This document shows, in pieces, positions 9,165 to 18,517 of a DNA stretch of 64,000 nt; the first letter of the stretch is position 1; the number at the start of each line of letters is the position of its first letter. The DNA is from Variovorax paradoxus. Lineage in GTDB: Bacteria; Pseudomonadota; Gammaproteobacteria; Burkholderiales; Burkholderiaceae_C. The stretch covers positions 2,604,001-2,668,000 of the forward strand of contig NZ_CP046622.1 in NCBI RefSeq assembly GCF_009755665.1, written 5' to 3'. Below the pieces are notes generated by a model. The model searched no databases. It was given only the letters and a program-made list of their open reading frames with translations, and was not told the origin of the DNA. The position numbers were made by a program, and so were the translations under genes.

Positions 9165-9216
9165 CGTCACAGGAGCGTCACGGAATCGTCACAAACAAGG
9201 ACGAGACTGTCATATT
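9165..9216 (+). promoter_or_regulatory. Pho box array and promoter of ppk
   Basis: CGTCAC occurs at 9165, 9176 and 9187, exactly 11 bp apart, and CTGTCAT follows at 9207. PhoB binds direct repeats of CTGTCAT-type heptamers with 11-bp periodicity, so this is a strong candidate Pho box. CATATT at 9211-9216 could serve as -10, giving a ~40-nt leader to the ppk ATG at 9263. Confidence 0.7.
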
Positions 9217-9262
9217 TCCGCCTACGTGTGCTCCCGTGCCCCTTGCCCCAGAATCAGTGCCC

Positions 9263-11401
9263 ATGCAACCTGCCACCGCTGACCGGACACTTGCGGCCGG
9301 GGCATCGGCGCTCACGCTGCTCGACCGCGACCACAGCATCCTGTCTTTCAATGAGCGCGTGCTCGATTGGGCCCACCGGCCCGAGGTGCCGCTCATCGAG
9401 CGCCTTCAATACCTGTGCATCGTTTCATCGAACCTCGACGAGTTCTTTGAAGTCCGCGCCGCGCCGCACCTGATTGCCAATAGCGCCAGCGATCAGAAGG
9501 GCACCTACACCACCGAGTCGTTCGAGCGCCTGTCCGAAGCTGCCCACACGCTGGTAGGCCGCCAGTACGCGCTGTACAACGACGAGCTGATGCCCACGTT
9601 TGCCAAGCACGGCATCCACATCATTTCGCACGGCGAGCGCAATGCGGCGCAGCGCAAATGGGTTAGCGAATATTTCGAGCGTGAAGTGCGCCCGTTGCTG
9701 ATTCCGGTCGGGCTCGATCCGGCACACCCGTTTCCGCAGGTGGCCAACAAGTCGCTCAACTTCATCGTGCGGCTTGGCGGCAAGGACGCATTCGGGCGCG
9801 AAAACCCGATCCAGATCGTCAAGGTGCCGCGCGTGCTGCCGCGCGTCATTCGCATGCCGGCCAAGGTGTCCGACGGCAAGACGCTGTTCGTGGCGCTTTC
9901 AAGCGTGGTGCGCGCGCATTTGTCGAGCATGTTCCCGGGCCGCGAGGTGGGTGACTTTTCGCAGTTCCGCGTCACACGGCATTCGGATCTTGCGGTCGAC
10001 GAGGAAGACGTCAAGAACCTGCGTACCGCCTTGCGCCAAGGGCTGCAGCACCGCCACTACGGCCAGGCCGTGCGGCTCGAGGTGTCTGCCAGCTGCGCCG
10101 AGTCGCTCGCGAGTTTTCTGCTGGCGCAGTTCAACCTGCCTCCGCAGGCGCTCTACCGTGTGCACGGCCCAGTCAACCTGGCGCGGCTCACCCAGCTCAT
10201 CGACCTGCTGGACGAACCGCAACTGCGCTTTCCACCGTACTCCGCTTCGTACCCGGTCACGCTGTCTCCCGCGCAGTCGTTCTTCGAGCGGCTGCAGCGC
10301 GGCGACGTGCTGATCCACCAGCCCTTCGAAAGCTTCGACGGCGTTCTCGCTTTTTTACGAGAGGCCGTGCAAGACCCGCAGGTGCTGGCCATCAAGCAGA
10401 CCATCTACCGCACCGGCGCCGATTCGGAGCTGATGGACCTGCTGCGCGAAGCCGTGCGCCGCGGCAAGGAAGTGACAGTGGTGGTGGAGCTCAAGGCGCG
10501 CTTCGACGAAGAGGCCAACATCAACTGGGCCGAAATGCTCGAGTCGATTGGCGCGCAAGTGGTGTACGGCGTGGTGGGCCTGAAGACCCACGCCAAGATG
10601 CTGCTGGTGACGCGCCGCGAAGGCAAGCAGATGCGCCGCTACGGCCATCTTTCCACCGGCAACTACAACCCGCGCACCGCCAAGCTCTACACCGACATCA
10701 GCCACCTGACGGCCGATCCGTTGCTGACGGCCGACATGGAGGCGGTGTTCGTGCACCTGGCAAGCCAGAGCCGCCTGCCCAAGCTCAACCGCATGTGGCT
10801 GGCGCCGTTCGACCTGCACAAGAACCTCATTGCGCAAATCGACGCCTTGGGCCTGGCAGCCGCAACCGGCGAGACCACGCGCATCGTCGCCAAGATGAAC
10901 GCGTTGACCGACGACCAGCTGGTTGCCGCGCTCATGCGCGCGGGGCAGAAGGGCGTGAAGATCGACCTCATCGTGCGCGGCGCCTGCACCTTGCCGGCGC
11001 AAGTGCCGGGGCTGACCGGCAACATCCGGGTGCGCTCGGTGATCGGGCGTTTCCTGGAGCATTCGCGGGTCTTCTACTTCCGCAGCGGCGAGGAAGAGTC
11101 GCTTTACCTCTCGAGCGCCGACTGGATGAACCGCAACATGATGCGGCGCGTGGAACTGGCCTGGCCGGTCACCGATCCGAGCCTTCGCCAGCGCCTGATC
11201 GACGAATGCCTGGTGGCCTACCTGCACGACGGCCGCGACGCATGGGACCTTGGCGGCGATGGCATCTACACGCGCGTCGACCACGACACCCATCGCGGCG
11301 AGGCGGGTGCTTCGCGCGCCATCGAGGCGCACGGCGCGCAGACCGCGCTCATGAACCGATATGCATCGCGAGGGCATCACCCCGATGCAACCAGCAACTG
11401 A
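9263..11401 (+). CDS. ppk: polyphosphate kinase 1
   Basis: A 712-residue PPK1, which reversibly transfers the ATP gamma-phosphate to inorganic polyphosphate. The N-terminal domain begins LLDRDHSILSFNERVLDWA and contains SSNLDEFFEVR. The catalytic PLD-like core holds KARFDEEANINWA, GLKTHAKMLLV and HLSTGNYNPRT, in which His462 is the expected autophosphorylated residue. His600 in FLEHSRVFYF is the likely second essential His. The start at 9263 (MQPATADRT) gives a normal family length, whereas the frame is open far upstream through the acyltransferase gene. A Pho box precedes it. It is followed 13 bases later by sixA. Function is near certain. Confidence 0.97.
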   Translation: MQPATADRTLAAGASALTLLDRDHSILSFNERVLDWAHRPEVPLIERLQYLCIVSSNLDEFFEVRAAPHLIANSASDQKGTYTTESFERLSEAAHTLVGRQYALYNDELMPTFAKHGIHIISHGERNAAQRKWVSEYFEREVRPLLIPVGLDPAHPFPQVANKSLNFIVRLGGKDAFGRENPIQIVKVPRVLPRVIRMPAKVSDGKTLFVALSSVVRAHLSSMFPGREVGDFSQFRVTRHSDLAVDEEDVKNLRTALRQGLQHRHYGQAVRLEVSASCAESLASFLLAQFNLPPQALYRVHGPVNLARLTQLIDLLDEPQLRFPPYSASYPVTLSPAQSFFERLQRGDVLIHQPFESFDGVLAFLREAVQDPQVLAIKQTIYRTGADSELMDLLREAVRRGKEVTVVVELKARFDEEANINWAEMLESIGAQVVYGVVGLKTHAKMLLVTRREGKQMRRYGHLSTGNYNPRTAKLYTDISHLTADPLLTADMEAVFVHLASQSRLPKLNRMWLAPFDLHKNLIAQIDALGLAAATGETTRIVAKMNALTDDQLVAALMRAGQKGVKIDLIVRGACTLPAQVPGLTGNIRVRSVIGRFLEHSRVFYFRSGEEESLYLSSADWMNRNMMRRVELAWPVTDPSLRQRLIDECLVAYLHDGRDAWDLGGDGIYTRVDHDTHRGEAGASRAIEAHGAQTALMNRYASRGHHPDATSN

Positions 11402-11414
11402 CCATCGAAAGACG

Positions 11415-11882
11415 ATGAGCATGGACTTGATCTTCTGGCGCCATGCCGAAGCCGAGGACTGGACCGAGGGCTGCGACGACCTGCAGCGTTCTCTCACCGC
11501 GCGCGGCGAGAAGCAGGCCAAGCGCATGGCAAGCTGGCTCGACCGGCAATTGCCCGACGGAACCCGCATCATCTGCAGCCCCGCGCGGCGCTGCGAGCAG
11601 ACCGCTCTCGCGCTCGGGCGCAAGTACAAGCTGCGTTCCGAACTTGCGCCCGACACCACGGCCGAGGCAATGCTGGGCGCGGCCGGCTGGCCCAACGGAA
11701 AGTCGGTGGTGCTGATGGTCGGCCACCAGCCCTCGGTGGGGCAGGCCATTTCGCTTCTGCTGGGGCTGAAGCAGGACAGCTGCCCCGTGCGCAAGGGCGC
11801 GCTGTGGTGGATTCGCACACGCGAGCGCGATGGCGATGTGCAGACCGTGGTGGTTACCGTTCAGTCGCCCGAGCTCCTCTAA
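11415..11882 (+). CDS. sixA: phosphohistidine phosphatase SixA
   Basis: A 155-residue member of the histidine phosphatase (phosphoglycerate-mutase-like) superfamily. The start MSMDLIFWRHAEAED carries the RHAE catalytic motif with nucleophile His10. IICSPARRCEQTA and MVGHQPSV supply the remaining phosphate pocket, including the second catalytic His. Length and simple architecture match SixA, which removes phosphate from HPt-type phosphohistidines. Its position immediately after ppk, with a 13-base gap, suggests co-transcription. ATG codons at 11415 and 11421 are both possible; the first has a GAAAG sequence at good spacing. Confidence 0.9.
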   Translation: MSMDLIFWRHAEAEDWTEGCDDLQRSLTARGEKQAKRMASWLDRQLPDGTRIICSPARRCEQTALALGRKYKLRSELAPDTTAEAMLGAAGWPNGKSVVLMVGHQPSVGQAISLLLGLKQDSCPVRKGALWWIRTRERDGDVQTVVVTVQSPELL

Positions 11883-11975
11883 GGGCGGCAGGGCGGGAAA
11901 TTTGCCCAAGTCTGTAAACTAATTGGCCAAATCCGGGCCGCACTGTAGCGATATGTAGGCACAATTGCCGTGCCA

Positions 11976-12044
11976 GATGCATTTGGTCACAAATTGCATC
12001 CATAACTTACAACCACAAGGCGATTGCGCAGCAAGTGCCTTGTG
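11976..12044. repeat. two consecutive inverted repeats in lipoprotein leader
   Basis: First hairpin: GATGCATTTG with CAAA(t)TGCATC around a 4-base loop (11976-12000). Second: CACAAGGC with GCCTTGTG (12014-12044) around a 15-base loop. Neither is followed by a T-run. They may be an operator, an mRNA structure in the leader, or a weak terminator for sixA. Confidence 0.45.
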
Positions 12045-12109
12045 TGCCGCGGATTTCCGGGCGACGGGTGTCGAAGGCTGTTGCAGCCGTCTCTCACCGC
12101 GGATGCCCT

Positions 12110-12889
12110 ATGAGAGCGCTCGTTTTCCTGCTGGCTGCAGCCCTCCTGGTCGGATGCGCCACGAGCACGCCCGAGCCTGCACCGCAGATTCGCCACGACG
12201 CCACCCGGTCGATCTCGAAGATCGAACTCGTCTACAACGAACCCGACCAGCTCACGGTCATGGATGGCGGCGGCTCCGCCATCATCGGATGGGCCGGCGT
12301 GTTCGGACCTGTCGGCACCTTGGTGGCCCTTGGCGTCGAGGTGGGTACACGGATGACGAAGGCCAGCCGCATGGAGCGGCGCACCCTCGAGTTCACGGCC
12401 GCCGTGAAGAACAGCGGGGCCGCCTCGCTCAACCGGCAATTCGCCGAGCAGCTGGCGGCGCGCCTGCGTACCGGAGGCCGCGAAGTGAAGCTGACGCCGG
12501 CGTCCCGCGTGGACGGCGAGCTCGCGCAGCTGCAGGCAGTCGGGTTCCAGCCCACACCCGGCTACAGCACATTGACCGTGCGGGTCACCACCATCTATTC
12601 GGCGCCCGACATGACGTCGAGCTTCAAGCCCTTCGTAGCGATCGAGCAATCGCTCAAGAACGAGCAGCAGGCCGTTCTCTACCAGACGACCCACACTTCC
12701 GACATGGAGGAGCCGGCCTTCCTGGCGTACGACGGCCTGCTCCAGGACAACGCCAAGGCGCAGGACGGCCTGCGGCAGGGGCTTTCGAAGATCCTCCACC
12801 CTGCCTATGCCGGCATGTTCGGCGAAGACGAGTCGTCCCGCCTGGCCAGCGCGGAGGCTACCCGCACCGCCGGACTCGAGGCAAAGTGA
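12110..12889 (+). CDS. putative lipoprotein of unknown function
   Basis: A 259-residue protein with a clear lipoprotein signal: a hydrophobic stretch ending in LLVGC with the lipidated Cys at residue 16. The mature part has a Gly-rich, possibly membrane-associating segment around residues 57-80 (AIIGWAGVFGPVGTLVALGV), then a mixed alpha/beta region. No enzyme motif is recognised. It is preceded by two hairpins and ends 6 bases before the convergent ppx. The GC-rich neighbourhood and normal codon use argue that it is a real gene. Localisation to the outer-membrane inner leaflet or periplasm is inferred from the signal only (residue after Cys is Ala). Confidence 0.75.
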   Translation: MRALVFLLAAALLVGCATSTPEPAPQIRHDATRSISKIELVYNEPDQLTVMDGGGSAIIGWAGVFGPVGTLVALGVEVGTRMTKASRMERRTLEFTAAVKNSGAASLNRQFAEQLAARLRTGGREVKLTPASRVDGELAQLQAVGFQPTPGYSTLTVRVTTIYSAPDMTSSFKPFVAIEQSLKNEQQAVLYQTTHTSDMEEPAFLAYDGLLQDNAKAQDGLRQGLSKILHPAYAGMFGEDESSRLASAEATRTAGLEAK

Positions 12890-12895
12890 ACGGGC

Positions 12896-14416
12896 TCAGG
12901 CGCCGTTGAGTTCCACGCGCCAGTTGCTGGTCTTCTGCCAGGCCAGCACTTCTTCGCGCAGCAGGTGGGCGGACTGGGGATACGCATCGGCCCAGTCGGG
13001 CGCGCAGACAATCGTGAACGCCCGGACGCCCAGGGCCGCAAGATGCAGTGCCTGCGGATCGGGATCGCGGCGCGCGTGACACAGGATGACCGCCAGACGC
13101 AGCGACAGCAACTGCATCACGAAGGTCTCGTCGTCGAGTGCGGCCTCAAGCTTGCGCAGCTTGCCGCGCTGGCCCAGAACCAGCTGGCCGAGCGCGTGCA
13201 GTTCGTTCACGGCAAAGCCGGGCGCGTCGGTGTTGTCGAGAATGTAGGCGCCGTGCTTGTGATAGTCGCTGTGCGACACCAGCGTGCCAATTTCATGCAG
13301 TTGCGCCGCCCAGCCCAGCTTGCGCAGCGCCCGCCCGGCGCGGCTGGTGGAACTGCCGCCGCGTGCCGCCGGCGCCAGTTGCACGAAGAGCGCGGCGGCC
13401 GTTTCGCCCACGCGCTTGGCCTGAGCCGCATCGACCGAGAAGCGGGTAGCCAGCCGCGCCACGGTGGCGGTGCGCAAATCGGCCACGCCTTCGTCTCGTT
13501 CCAGCAACTCGTAGAGCACGCCATGGCGAAGCGCGCCTTGGGCCACCTTCATCTCCTCGATGCCGAGCAGGTCGAACACCGCCCGCAGCACGCTCACGCC
13601 GCCGCCAATCACCGGCTTGCGGTCTTCGCGCATGCCGTCGATGCGCAGCTTGTCGGCGCTGCCGGCCTTGAGCAGGCGGTCGAGCAGCCAGTCGAGCCCG
13701 TCGCGGGTAATCAGCCCTGGCTCGCCACCGGCCGCGGCCAGCACGTCGCCCACCGCGCCGATGGTGCCGGAGGCGCCGTAGGCCACGTCCCATTGGTCGC
13801 GGGTGTAGCTTGAAAGCGCATCGTCCAGCACGGCCTTGGCAGCCACTTCGGCGGCACGGAATGCGGCGGGGGTGAAGAGGCCTTCCGCAAAGTGCTTCAT
13901 CGACCAGGCCACGCTGCCGACGCGGTAAGACTCCATGAGCTCGGCTTCGAGCGCCTGGCCGATGATCATTTCGGTCGAGCGCCCGCCGATGTCCACCACC
14001 AGACGGCGCTCGCGGTCGGAGGCGTCGGTGTGCGGCAGCATGTGCGCCACGCCCTGGTAGATAAGGCGGGCCTCTTCGCGCCCCGGGATCACGTCGATGC
14101 CAAACCCCAGGATGGTGCGCGCGCGCAATAGAAATTCTTCGCGGTTGCGGGCTTCGCGCAGCGTCTGGGTGGCCACGGCGCGCACTTGCGAGCGCTTGAA
14201 GCCGGCCAGCCGCTCGCCAAACCGGGCGAGCGCGTCCCAGCCGCGCTGCATGGCCTCGGGCGTGAGGTTGCGGGCGCTGTCCAGGCCGTTGCCCTGGCGC
14301 ACCGTCTCCTTGAGGTATTCGGTGCGGTGAATCTGACCGTGGTCGACCTGTCCGATTTCCAGCCTGAAGCTGTTCGAACCGAGATCGACCGCTGCGAGGC
14401 GGGTGCCGTTTTGCAT
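12896..14416 (-). CDS. ppx: exopolyphosphatase / Ppx-GppA phosphatase
   Basis: A 506-residue Ppx/GppA enzyme, which removes terminal phosphates from polyphosphate. The ASKHA-type N-terminus LAAVDLGSNSFRLEIG holds the phosphate-binding loop; GFGIDVIPGREEARLIYQGV and VVDIGGRSTEMIIG supply the catalytic Glu and the second phosphate loop. YGASGTIGAVGDVL follows, and the C-terminal HD-like helical domain contains ELHALGQLV and ILCHARRDPD. Start chosen at 14416 (MQNGTRLAAVDLG) because family members begin just before LAAVDLGSN; upstream in-frame codons at 14455 and 14620 add unrelated residues. The SD is weak. Convergent with the lipoprotein and divergent from pstS, with a minus-oriented Pho box ~96 bases upstream. 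Confidence 0.95.
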   Translation of the reverse strand: MQNGTRLAAVDLGSNSFRLEIGQVDHGQIHRTEYLKETVRQGNGLDSARNLTPEAMQRGWDALARFGERLAGFKRSQVRAVATQTLREARNREEFLLRARTILGFGIDVIPGREEARLIYQGVAHMLPHTDASDRERRLVVDIGGRSTEMIIGQALEAELMESYRVGSVAWSMKHFAEGLFTPAAFRAAEVAAKAVLDDALSSYTRDQWDVAYGASGTIGAVGDVLAAAGGEPGLITRDGLDWLLDRLLKAGSADKLRIDGMREDRKPVIGGGVSVLRAVFDLLGIEEMKVAQGALRHGVLYELLERDEGVADLRTATVARLATRFSVDAAQAKRVGETAAALFVQLAPAARGGSSTSRAGRALRKLGWAAQLHEIGTLVSHSDYHKHGAYILDNTDAPGFAVNELHALGQLVLGQRGKLRKLEAALDDETFVMQLLSLRLAVILCHARRDPDPQALHLAALGVRAFTIVCAPDWADAYPQSAHLLREEVLAWQKTSNWRVELNGA

Positions 14417-14511
14417 TTTGTAGTGAAGAGGGCGGGGCTGTGATCGTAGCGCCATGGCTTGGCGCCGCCCCGGTCGCGTAGCGGCGAGGGGTGGAAGGCT
14501 AGGGCCAGTGC

Positions 14512-14527
14512 ATGACGGTTCCATGAC
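14512..14527 (-). promoter_or_regulatory. Pho box oriented toward ppx
   Basis: On the minus strand GTCAT-GGAACC-GTCAT gives two GTCAT cores exactly 11 bp apart, the spacing of PhoB half-sites. It points toward ppx, ~96 bases from its start. Confidence 0.55.
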
Positions 14528-14578
14528 AACGTCACAAAAGCGCTTGGTGCAAAGACGGCTTTTCCCTCTACGGCGGGG

Positions 14579-14611
14579 TGTCACACCGATGTCACACAAG
14601 CTTTCTAGAGT
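14579..14611 (+). promoter_or_regulatory. Pho box and -10 of the pst-pho operon
   Basis: TGTCAC at 14579 and again at 14590, 11 bp apart, followed after 10 bases by TAGAGT (14606-14611) as a -10. This is the normal PhoB-dependent layout where the Pho box replaces the -35. The leader to pstS also contains a small hairpin (GTCCC...GGGAC) and AAGGA as ribosome-binding site. Confidence 0.75.
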
Positions 14612-14662
14612 CCGTCCCAAGCCCGAAAGGGACTACTTCTTACTTCTAAAAAAGGAAGCCTT

Positions 14663-15700
14663 ATGAAAACGACTTTCAAGTTTGCAGCTGCCGGCCTCGT
14701 GGCCGCGGCTTTCGCCCATGTTCCCGCTTTTGCACAAGATGTGACCGGCGCCGGCGCCAGCTTCCCGGCACCGCTGTACGCCAAGTGGGCTTCCGATTTC
14801 AACAAGAGCACCGGCGTCAAGATCAACTACCAGTCGGTCGGCTCGGGTGCCGGCCTCAAGCAGATCGAAGCCAAGACGGTCGATTTCGGCGCTTCCGACG
14901 CACCCCTGAAGGACGAAGAACTCCAGGCCAAGGGCCTCATGCAGTTCCCCACCGTCATCGGCGGCGTGATTCCCGTGGTCAACATCCCCGGCATCAAGCC
15001 GGGCGAGCTGAAGCTCAATGGCCAGGTGCTGGGCGACATCTACCTGGGCAAGATCACCAAGTGGAACGACCCGGCCATCAAGGCGCTGAACGGCTCGCTG
15101 GCCCTGCCGGACGCCGCCATTGCACCGGTTCGCCGCGCCGATGGTTCGGGCACCAGCTTCCTGTTCACCAACTACCTGAGCAAGGTCAACGCCGAGTGGA
15201 AGACCAAGGTCGGCGAAGGCACGGCCGTGAACTGGCCGACCGGCGCGGGCGGCAAGGGCAATGAAGGCGTCGCGGCTTTCGTGAACCGCCTGCCCAACTC
15301 GATCGGCTATGTCGAATACGCCTACGTGAAGCAGAACAAGATGACCTACGCCCAGCTGCAGAACGCGGCCGGCAACTTCGTCTCGCCGGAAGACACCGCC
15401 TTCAAGGCCGCTGCCGCCGCTGCCGACTGGAGCAAGAGCTTCTACCAGGTGCTGACCAACCAGGCCGACAAGGGCGCATGGCCGATCACCGGCGCGACCT
15501 TCATCCTGATGCACAAGGCCCAGGACAAGCCCGCCAACGCCACCACCGTGCTGAAGTTCTTCGACTGGGCCTACAAGAACGGCGACAAGACCGCCGACGA
15601 CCTGGACTACGTGCCGATGCCCGATACGGTGAAGGCCACGATTGCCAAGGCATGGGGCGAGGTGAAGGACGCATCGGGCAAGCCGGTCGCGTTCAAGTAA
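14663..15700 (+). CDS. pstS: phosphate ABC transporter, periplasmic binding protein
   Basis: A 345-residue phosphate-binding protein with a cleavable signal peptide ([20 protein letters not shown], cut near residue 25). The mature N-terminus contains [14 protein letters not shown] and [10 protein letters not shown], and [14 protein letters not shown] supplies the other phosphate contacts, all typical of Pst[17 protein letters not shown] is the usual C-terminal helix. First gene of pstSCAB-phoU-phoB-phoR, behind a Pho box. The start is supported by AAGGA 7 bases upstream. Confidence 0.98.
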   Translation: MKTTFKFAAAGLVAAAFAHVPAFAQDVTGAGASFPAPLYAKWASDFNKSTGVKINYQSVGSGAGLKQIEAKTVDFGASDAPLKDEELQAKGLMQFPTVIGGVIPVVNIPGIKPGELKLNGQVLGDIYLGKITKWNDPAIKALNGSLALPDAAIAPVRRADGSGTSFLFTNYLSKVNAEWKTKVGEGTAVNWPTGAGGKGNEGVAAFVNRLPNSIGYVEYAYVKQNKMTYAQLQNAAGNFVSPEDTAFKAAAAAADWSKSFYQVLTNQADKGAWPITGATFILMHKAQDKPANATTVLKFFDWAYKNGDKTADDLDYVPMPDTVKATIAKAWGEVKDASGKPVAFK

Positions 15701-15734
15701 GCAACCCACCCACCCAGCCCAGAACGGCGCATCC

Positions 15735-16814
15735 ATGAGCAGCACACCGCTCCAGGATGCGCCGCATTCGTCATTGCCGGAGCGACCCGTGTCATCCACT
15801 TTTCCTGCTTCCGCATCCGCGCTCGACCTCGCTGCCGAGCGCGGCCGCGCCACTGCTCCACCGCCCGCCAAGGCACCGCGCTCCGGCCCCATGGCCGACC
15901 GCCTGTTCGGCTGGGCCGCCAAGGGCGCCGCGTTGCTCACGCTCGCAATGCTGGTCGGCATCCTGCTGTCGCTGATCGCCGGCGCATGGCCCGCCATTTC
16001 GAAATACGGCCCGGGCTTTCTCACCAGCAGCGTGTGGGACCCGGTGCAGAACGAGTACGGCGGCCTGGTCATGATCTACGGCACGCTGGCCACCTCGATC
16101 ATCGCGCTGGTGATTGCGGTGCCGGTGAGCTTCGGCATTGCCCTGTTTCTTACCGAGCTTTCGCCCGGCTGGCTCAAGCGCCCGCTGGGCACCGCCATCG
16201 AGCTGCTCGCCGCGGTGCCGTCCATCGTGTACGGCATGTGGGGCCTGCTCGTGTTCGGCCCGATTCTTTCCACCTGGGTGCAGCAGCCGCTGCAGAAGCT
16301 GCTTGCCGGCGTGCCTTACCTCGGCGCACTGGTGTCGGGCCCGCCGGTGGGCATCGGCATTCTGTCGGCCGGCATCATCCTTGCGATCATGATCATTCCG
16401 TTTATTGCCTCGGTGATGCGCGATGTGTTCGAGGTAACGCCGCCGCTGCTCAAGGAGTCGGCCTACGGGCTCGGCTCGACGACCTGGGAAGTGGTCTCGA
16501 AGGTTGTGCTGCCCTACACAAAGGCCGGCGTCATCGGCGGCATCATGCTCGGCCTTGGCCGGGCGCTGGGCGAAACGATGGCGGTCACCTTCGTGATCGG
16601 CAACATGAACCAGCTCAATTCGCTGTCGGTGTTCGAGGCTGCCAACAGCATTACCTCGGCGCTTGCCAACGAGTTTGCCGAAGCCGGCGCCGGCCTGCAC
16701 CAAGCCGCGCTGATGTACCTGGGCCTGGTGCTGTTCTTCATTACCTTCGTGGTGCTGACGCTCTCCAAGGTGCTGCTGGCCCAGATGAAGAAGAGCGAAG
16801 GGACCAAGTCATGA
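15735..16814 (+). CDS. pstC: phosphate ABC transporter permease PstC
   Basis: A 359-residue inner-membrane permease. After a ~50-residue Pro/Ala-rich cytoplasmic extension the first membrane helix starts near residue 65, and about six helices follow. The EAA loop reads [19 protein letters not shown], and [16 protein letters not shown] is a strong PstC signature. Partner of PstA. It follows pstS by 34 bases, and its stop overlaps the pstA start (ATGA). Confidence 0.97.
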   Translation: MSSTPLQDAPHSSLPERPVSSTFPASASALDLAAERGRATAPPPAKAPRSGPMADRLFGWAAKGAALLTLAMLVGILLSLIAGAWPAISKYGPGFLTSSVWDPVQNEYGGLVMIYGTLATSIIALVIAVPVSFGIALFLTELSPGWLKRPLGTAIELLAAVPSIVYGMWGLLVFGPILSTWVQQPLQKLLAGVPYLGALVSGPPVGIGILSAGIILAIMIIPFIASVMRDVFEVTPPLLKESAYGLGSTTWEVVSKVVLPYTKAGVIGGIMLGLGRALGETMAVTFVIGNMNQLNSLSVFEAANSITSALANEFAEAGAGLHQAALMYLGLVLFFITFVVLTLSKVLLAQMKKSEGTKS

Positions 16815-17701
16815 ATACGAGCACTGCCCAAAACCTGCTGAGCGCCAAGGCGCTCGCCGAAACCCGTCAGGCCAAATTCGCCTCGCGCAAGCGCGTCAAC
16901 CAGATCGCGCTCACGCTGTCGCTCGCCGCGATGATGTTCGGCGTGTTCTGGCTCATCTGGATCCTGTGGGAAACGCTGCGCCTGGGCCTTGGCGGCCTGG
17001 CGCTTGCCACGTTCACCGAAATGACCCCGCCGCCGAACGAGGCGGGCGGCATCGCCAACGCGATCTTCGGCTCGTTCGTGATGGTGGCGCTGGCCACCTT
17101 CGTGGGCACGCCGATCGGCATCATGGCCGGCATCTACCTGGCCGAGTACAACCCCAAGGGCTGGCTCTCGTCGGTCACGCGCTTCGTGAACGACATCCTG
17201 CTGTCGGCCCCGTCGATCGTGATCGGCCTCTTCGTGTATGCCGTGGTAGTGGCGTACTTCAAGACCTTCTCGGGCCTGGCGGGTGCGCTCTCGCTGGCCC
17301 TGATCGTGATTCCGGTGGTGATTCGCACCACCGAGAACATGCTGCAACTGGTGCCGCCGGGCCTGCGCGAAGCGGCCTATGCACTTGGCACGCCGAAGTG
17401 GAAGGTGATCCTGAGCATCACGCTGCGCGCCGCGCGTGCCGGTGTGGTCACGGGTGTGCTGCTGGCCGTGGCACGCATTGCCGGCGAAACCGCACCGCTG
17501 CTCTTCACCGCGCTGAACAACCAGTTCTGGACCGCCGACCTGAGCCAGCCGATGGCCAGCCTGCCGGTGACGATCTTCAAGTTTGCGATGAGCCCGTACG
17601 AGAACTGGCAACAGCTGGCCTGGGCCGGCGTGTTCCTGATCACCGTGGCCGTGCTTGCCCTCAACATCCTGGCGCGCGTTCTTACGCGCAACAAACTCTG
17701 A
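16811..17701 (+). CDS. pstA: phosphate ABC transporter permease PstA
   Basis: A 296-residue multi-pass permease with the PstA pattern: a single helix around residues 32-55, then a periplasmic stretch, then five more helices. The EAA-type loop [20 protein letters not shown] and [20 protein letters not shown] are diagnostic. The start at 16811 overlaps the pstC stop by 4 bases, so translation is coupled. Together with PstC it forms the membrane channel driven by PstB. Confidence 0.97.
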   Translation: MNTSTAQNLLSAKALAETRQAKFASRKRVNQIALTLSLAAMMFGVFWLIWILWETLRLGLGGLALATFTEMTPPPNEAGGIANAIFGSFVMVALATFVGTPIGIMAGIYLAEYNPKGWLSSVTRFVNDILLSAPSIVIGLFVYAVVVAYFKTFSGLAGALSLALIVIPVVIRTTENMLQLVPPGLREAAYALGTPKWKVILSITLRAARAGVVTGVLLAVARIAGETAPLLFTALNNQFWTADLSQPMASLPVTIFKFAMSPYENWQQLAWAGVFLITVAVLALNILARVLTRNKL

Positions 17702-17721
17702 TTCAAGAAGAAGTAGCAACC

Positions 17722-18501
17722 ATGCCAAACACCGTCGCACAACCGTCGCGCTCGAAGATCTCGGTCAAGGACCTGAACTTCTATTACGGCAAGTTCCACG
17801 CGCTCAAGGGCATCAACCTCGAGATTCCCGAGAACAAGGTCACGGCCTTCATCGGTCCGTCGGGCTGCGGCAAGTCGACCCTGCTGCGCACCTTCAACCG
17901 CATGTTCGAGCTCTACCCGGAGCAGCGCGCCGAAGGCACCATTGCGCTGGACGGCGAGAACCTGCTCACCTCCAAGCAGGACGTGGCCCTGATCCGCGCA
18001 AAGGTCGGCATGGTGTTCCAGAAGCCCACGCCGTTCCCGATGTCGATCTACGACAACATCGCCTTCGGCGTGAAGCTGTTCGAGAACCTGAGCGCCAGCG
18101 AAATGGACGACCGCGTCGAGTGGGCCCTGAAGAAGGCCGCCCTCTGGACCGAAGTGCGCGACAAGCTGCAGCAAAGCGGCTCGGGCCTTTCGGGCGGCCA
18201 GCAGCAGCGCCTGTGCATTGCGCGCGGCATTGCCATCAAGCCCGAAGTGCTGCTGCTCGACGAGCCGTGCTCCGCCCTCGACCCGATTTCGACCGCGAAG
18301 ATCGAAGAGTTGATCGCCGAGCTGAAAAACGAGTACACCGTGGTCATCGTGACGCACAACATGCAGCAGGCCGCACGCTGCAGTGACTACACCGCGTACA
18401 TGTACCTGGGCGACCTGATCGAGTTCGGCGCGACGGAGCAGATGTTCTTCAAGCCGCAGCGCAAGGAGACCGAGGACTACATTACCGGCCGTTTCGGCTG
18501 A
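17722..18501 (+). CDS. pstB: phosphate ABC transporter ATP-binding protein
   Basis: A 259-residue ABC ATPase. Walker A is GPSGCGKS at residues 45-52; the Q-loop follows at [16 protein letters not shown], a PstB signature. The ABC signature is [14 protein letters not shown], Walker B is [13 protein letters not shown], and the H-loop is [13 protein letters not shown]. The family's usual length is kept. An AAGAAGAAG stretch lies upstream of the start at 17722. It powers PstCA and, with PhoU, signals phosphate status to PhoR. Confidence 0.98.
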   Translation: MPNTVAQPSRSKISVKDLNFYYGKFHALKGINLEIPENKVTAFIGPSGCGKSTLLRTFNRMFELYPEQRAEGTIALDGENLLTSKQDVALIRAKVGMVFQKPTPFPMSIYDNIAFGVKLFENLSASEMDDRVEWALKKAALWTEVRDKLQQSGSGLSGGQQQRLCIARGIAIKPEVLLLDEPCSALDPISTAKIEELIAELKNEYTVVIVTHNMQQAARCSDYTAYMYLGDLIEFGATEQMFFKPQRKETEDYITGRFG

Positions 18502-18517
18502 TGCCAAGGAGGCACAC

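Noticed and set aside
8717..9262. N-terminal extension of ppk
   Set aside because: Overlaps the acyltransferase gene in another frame; PPK1 homology begins just after 9263.
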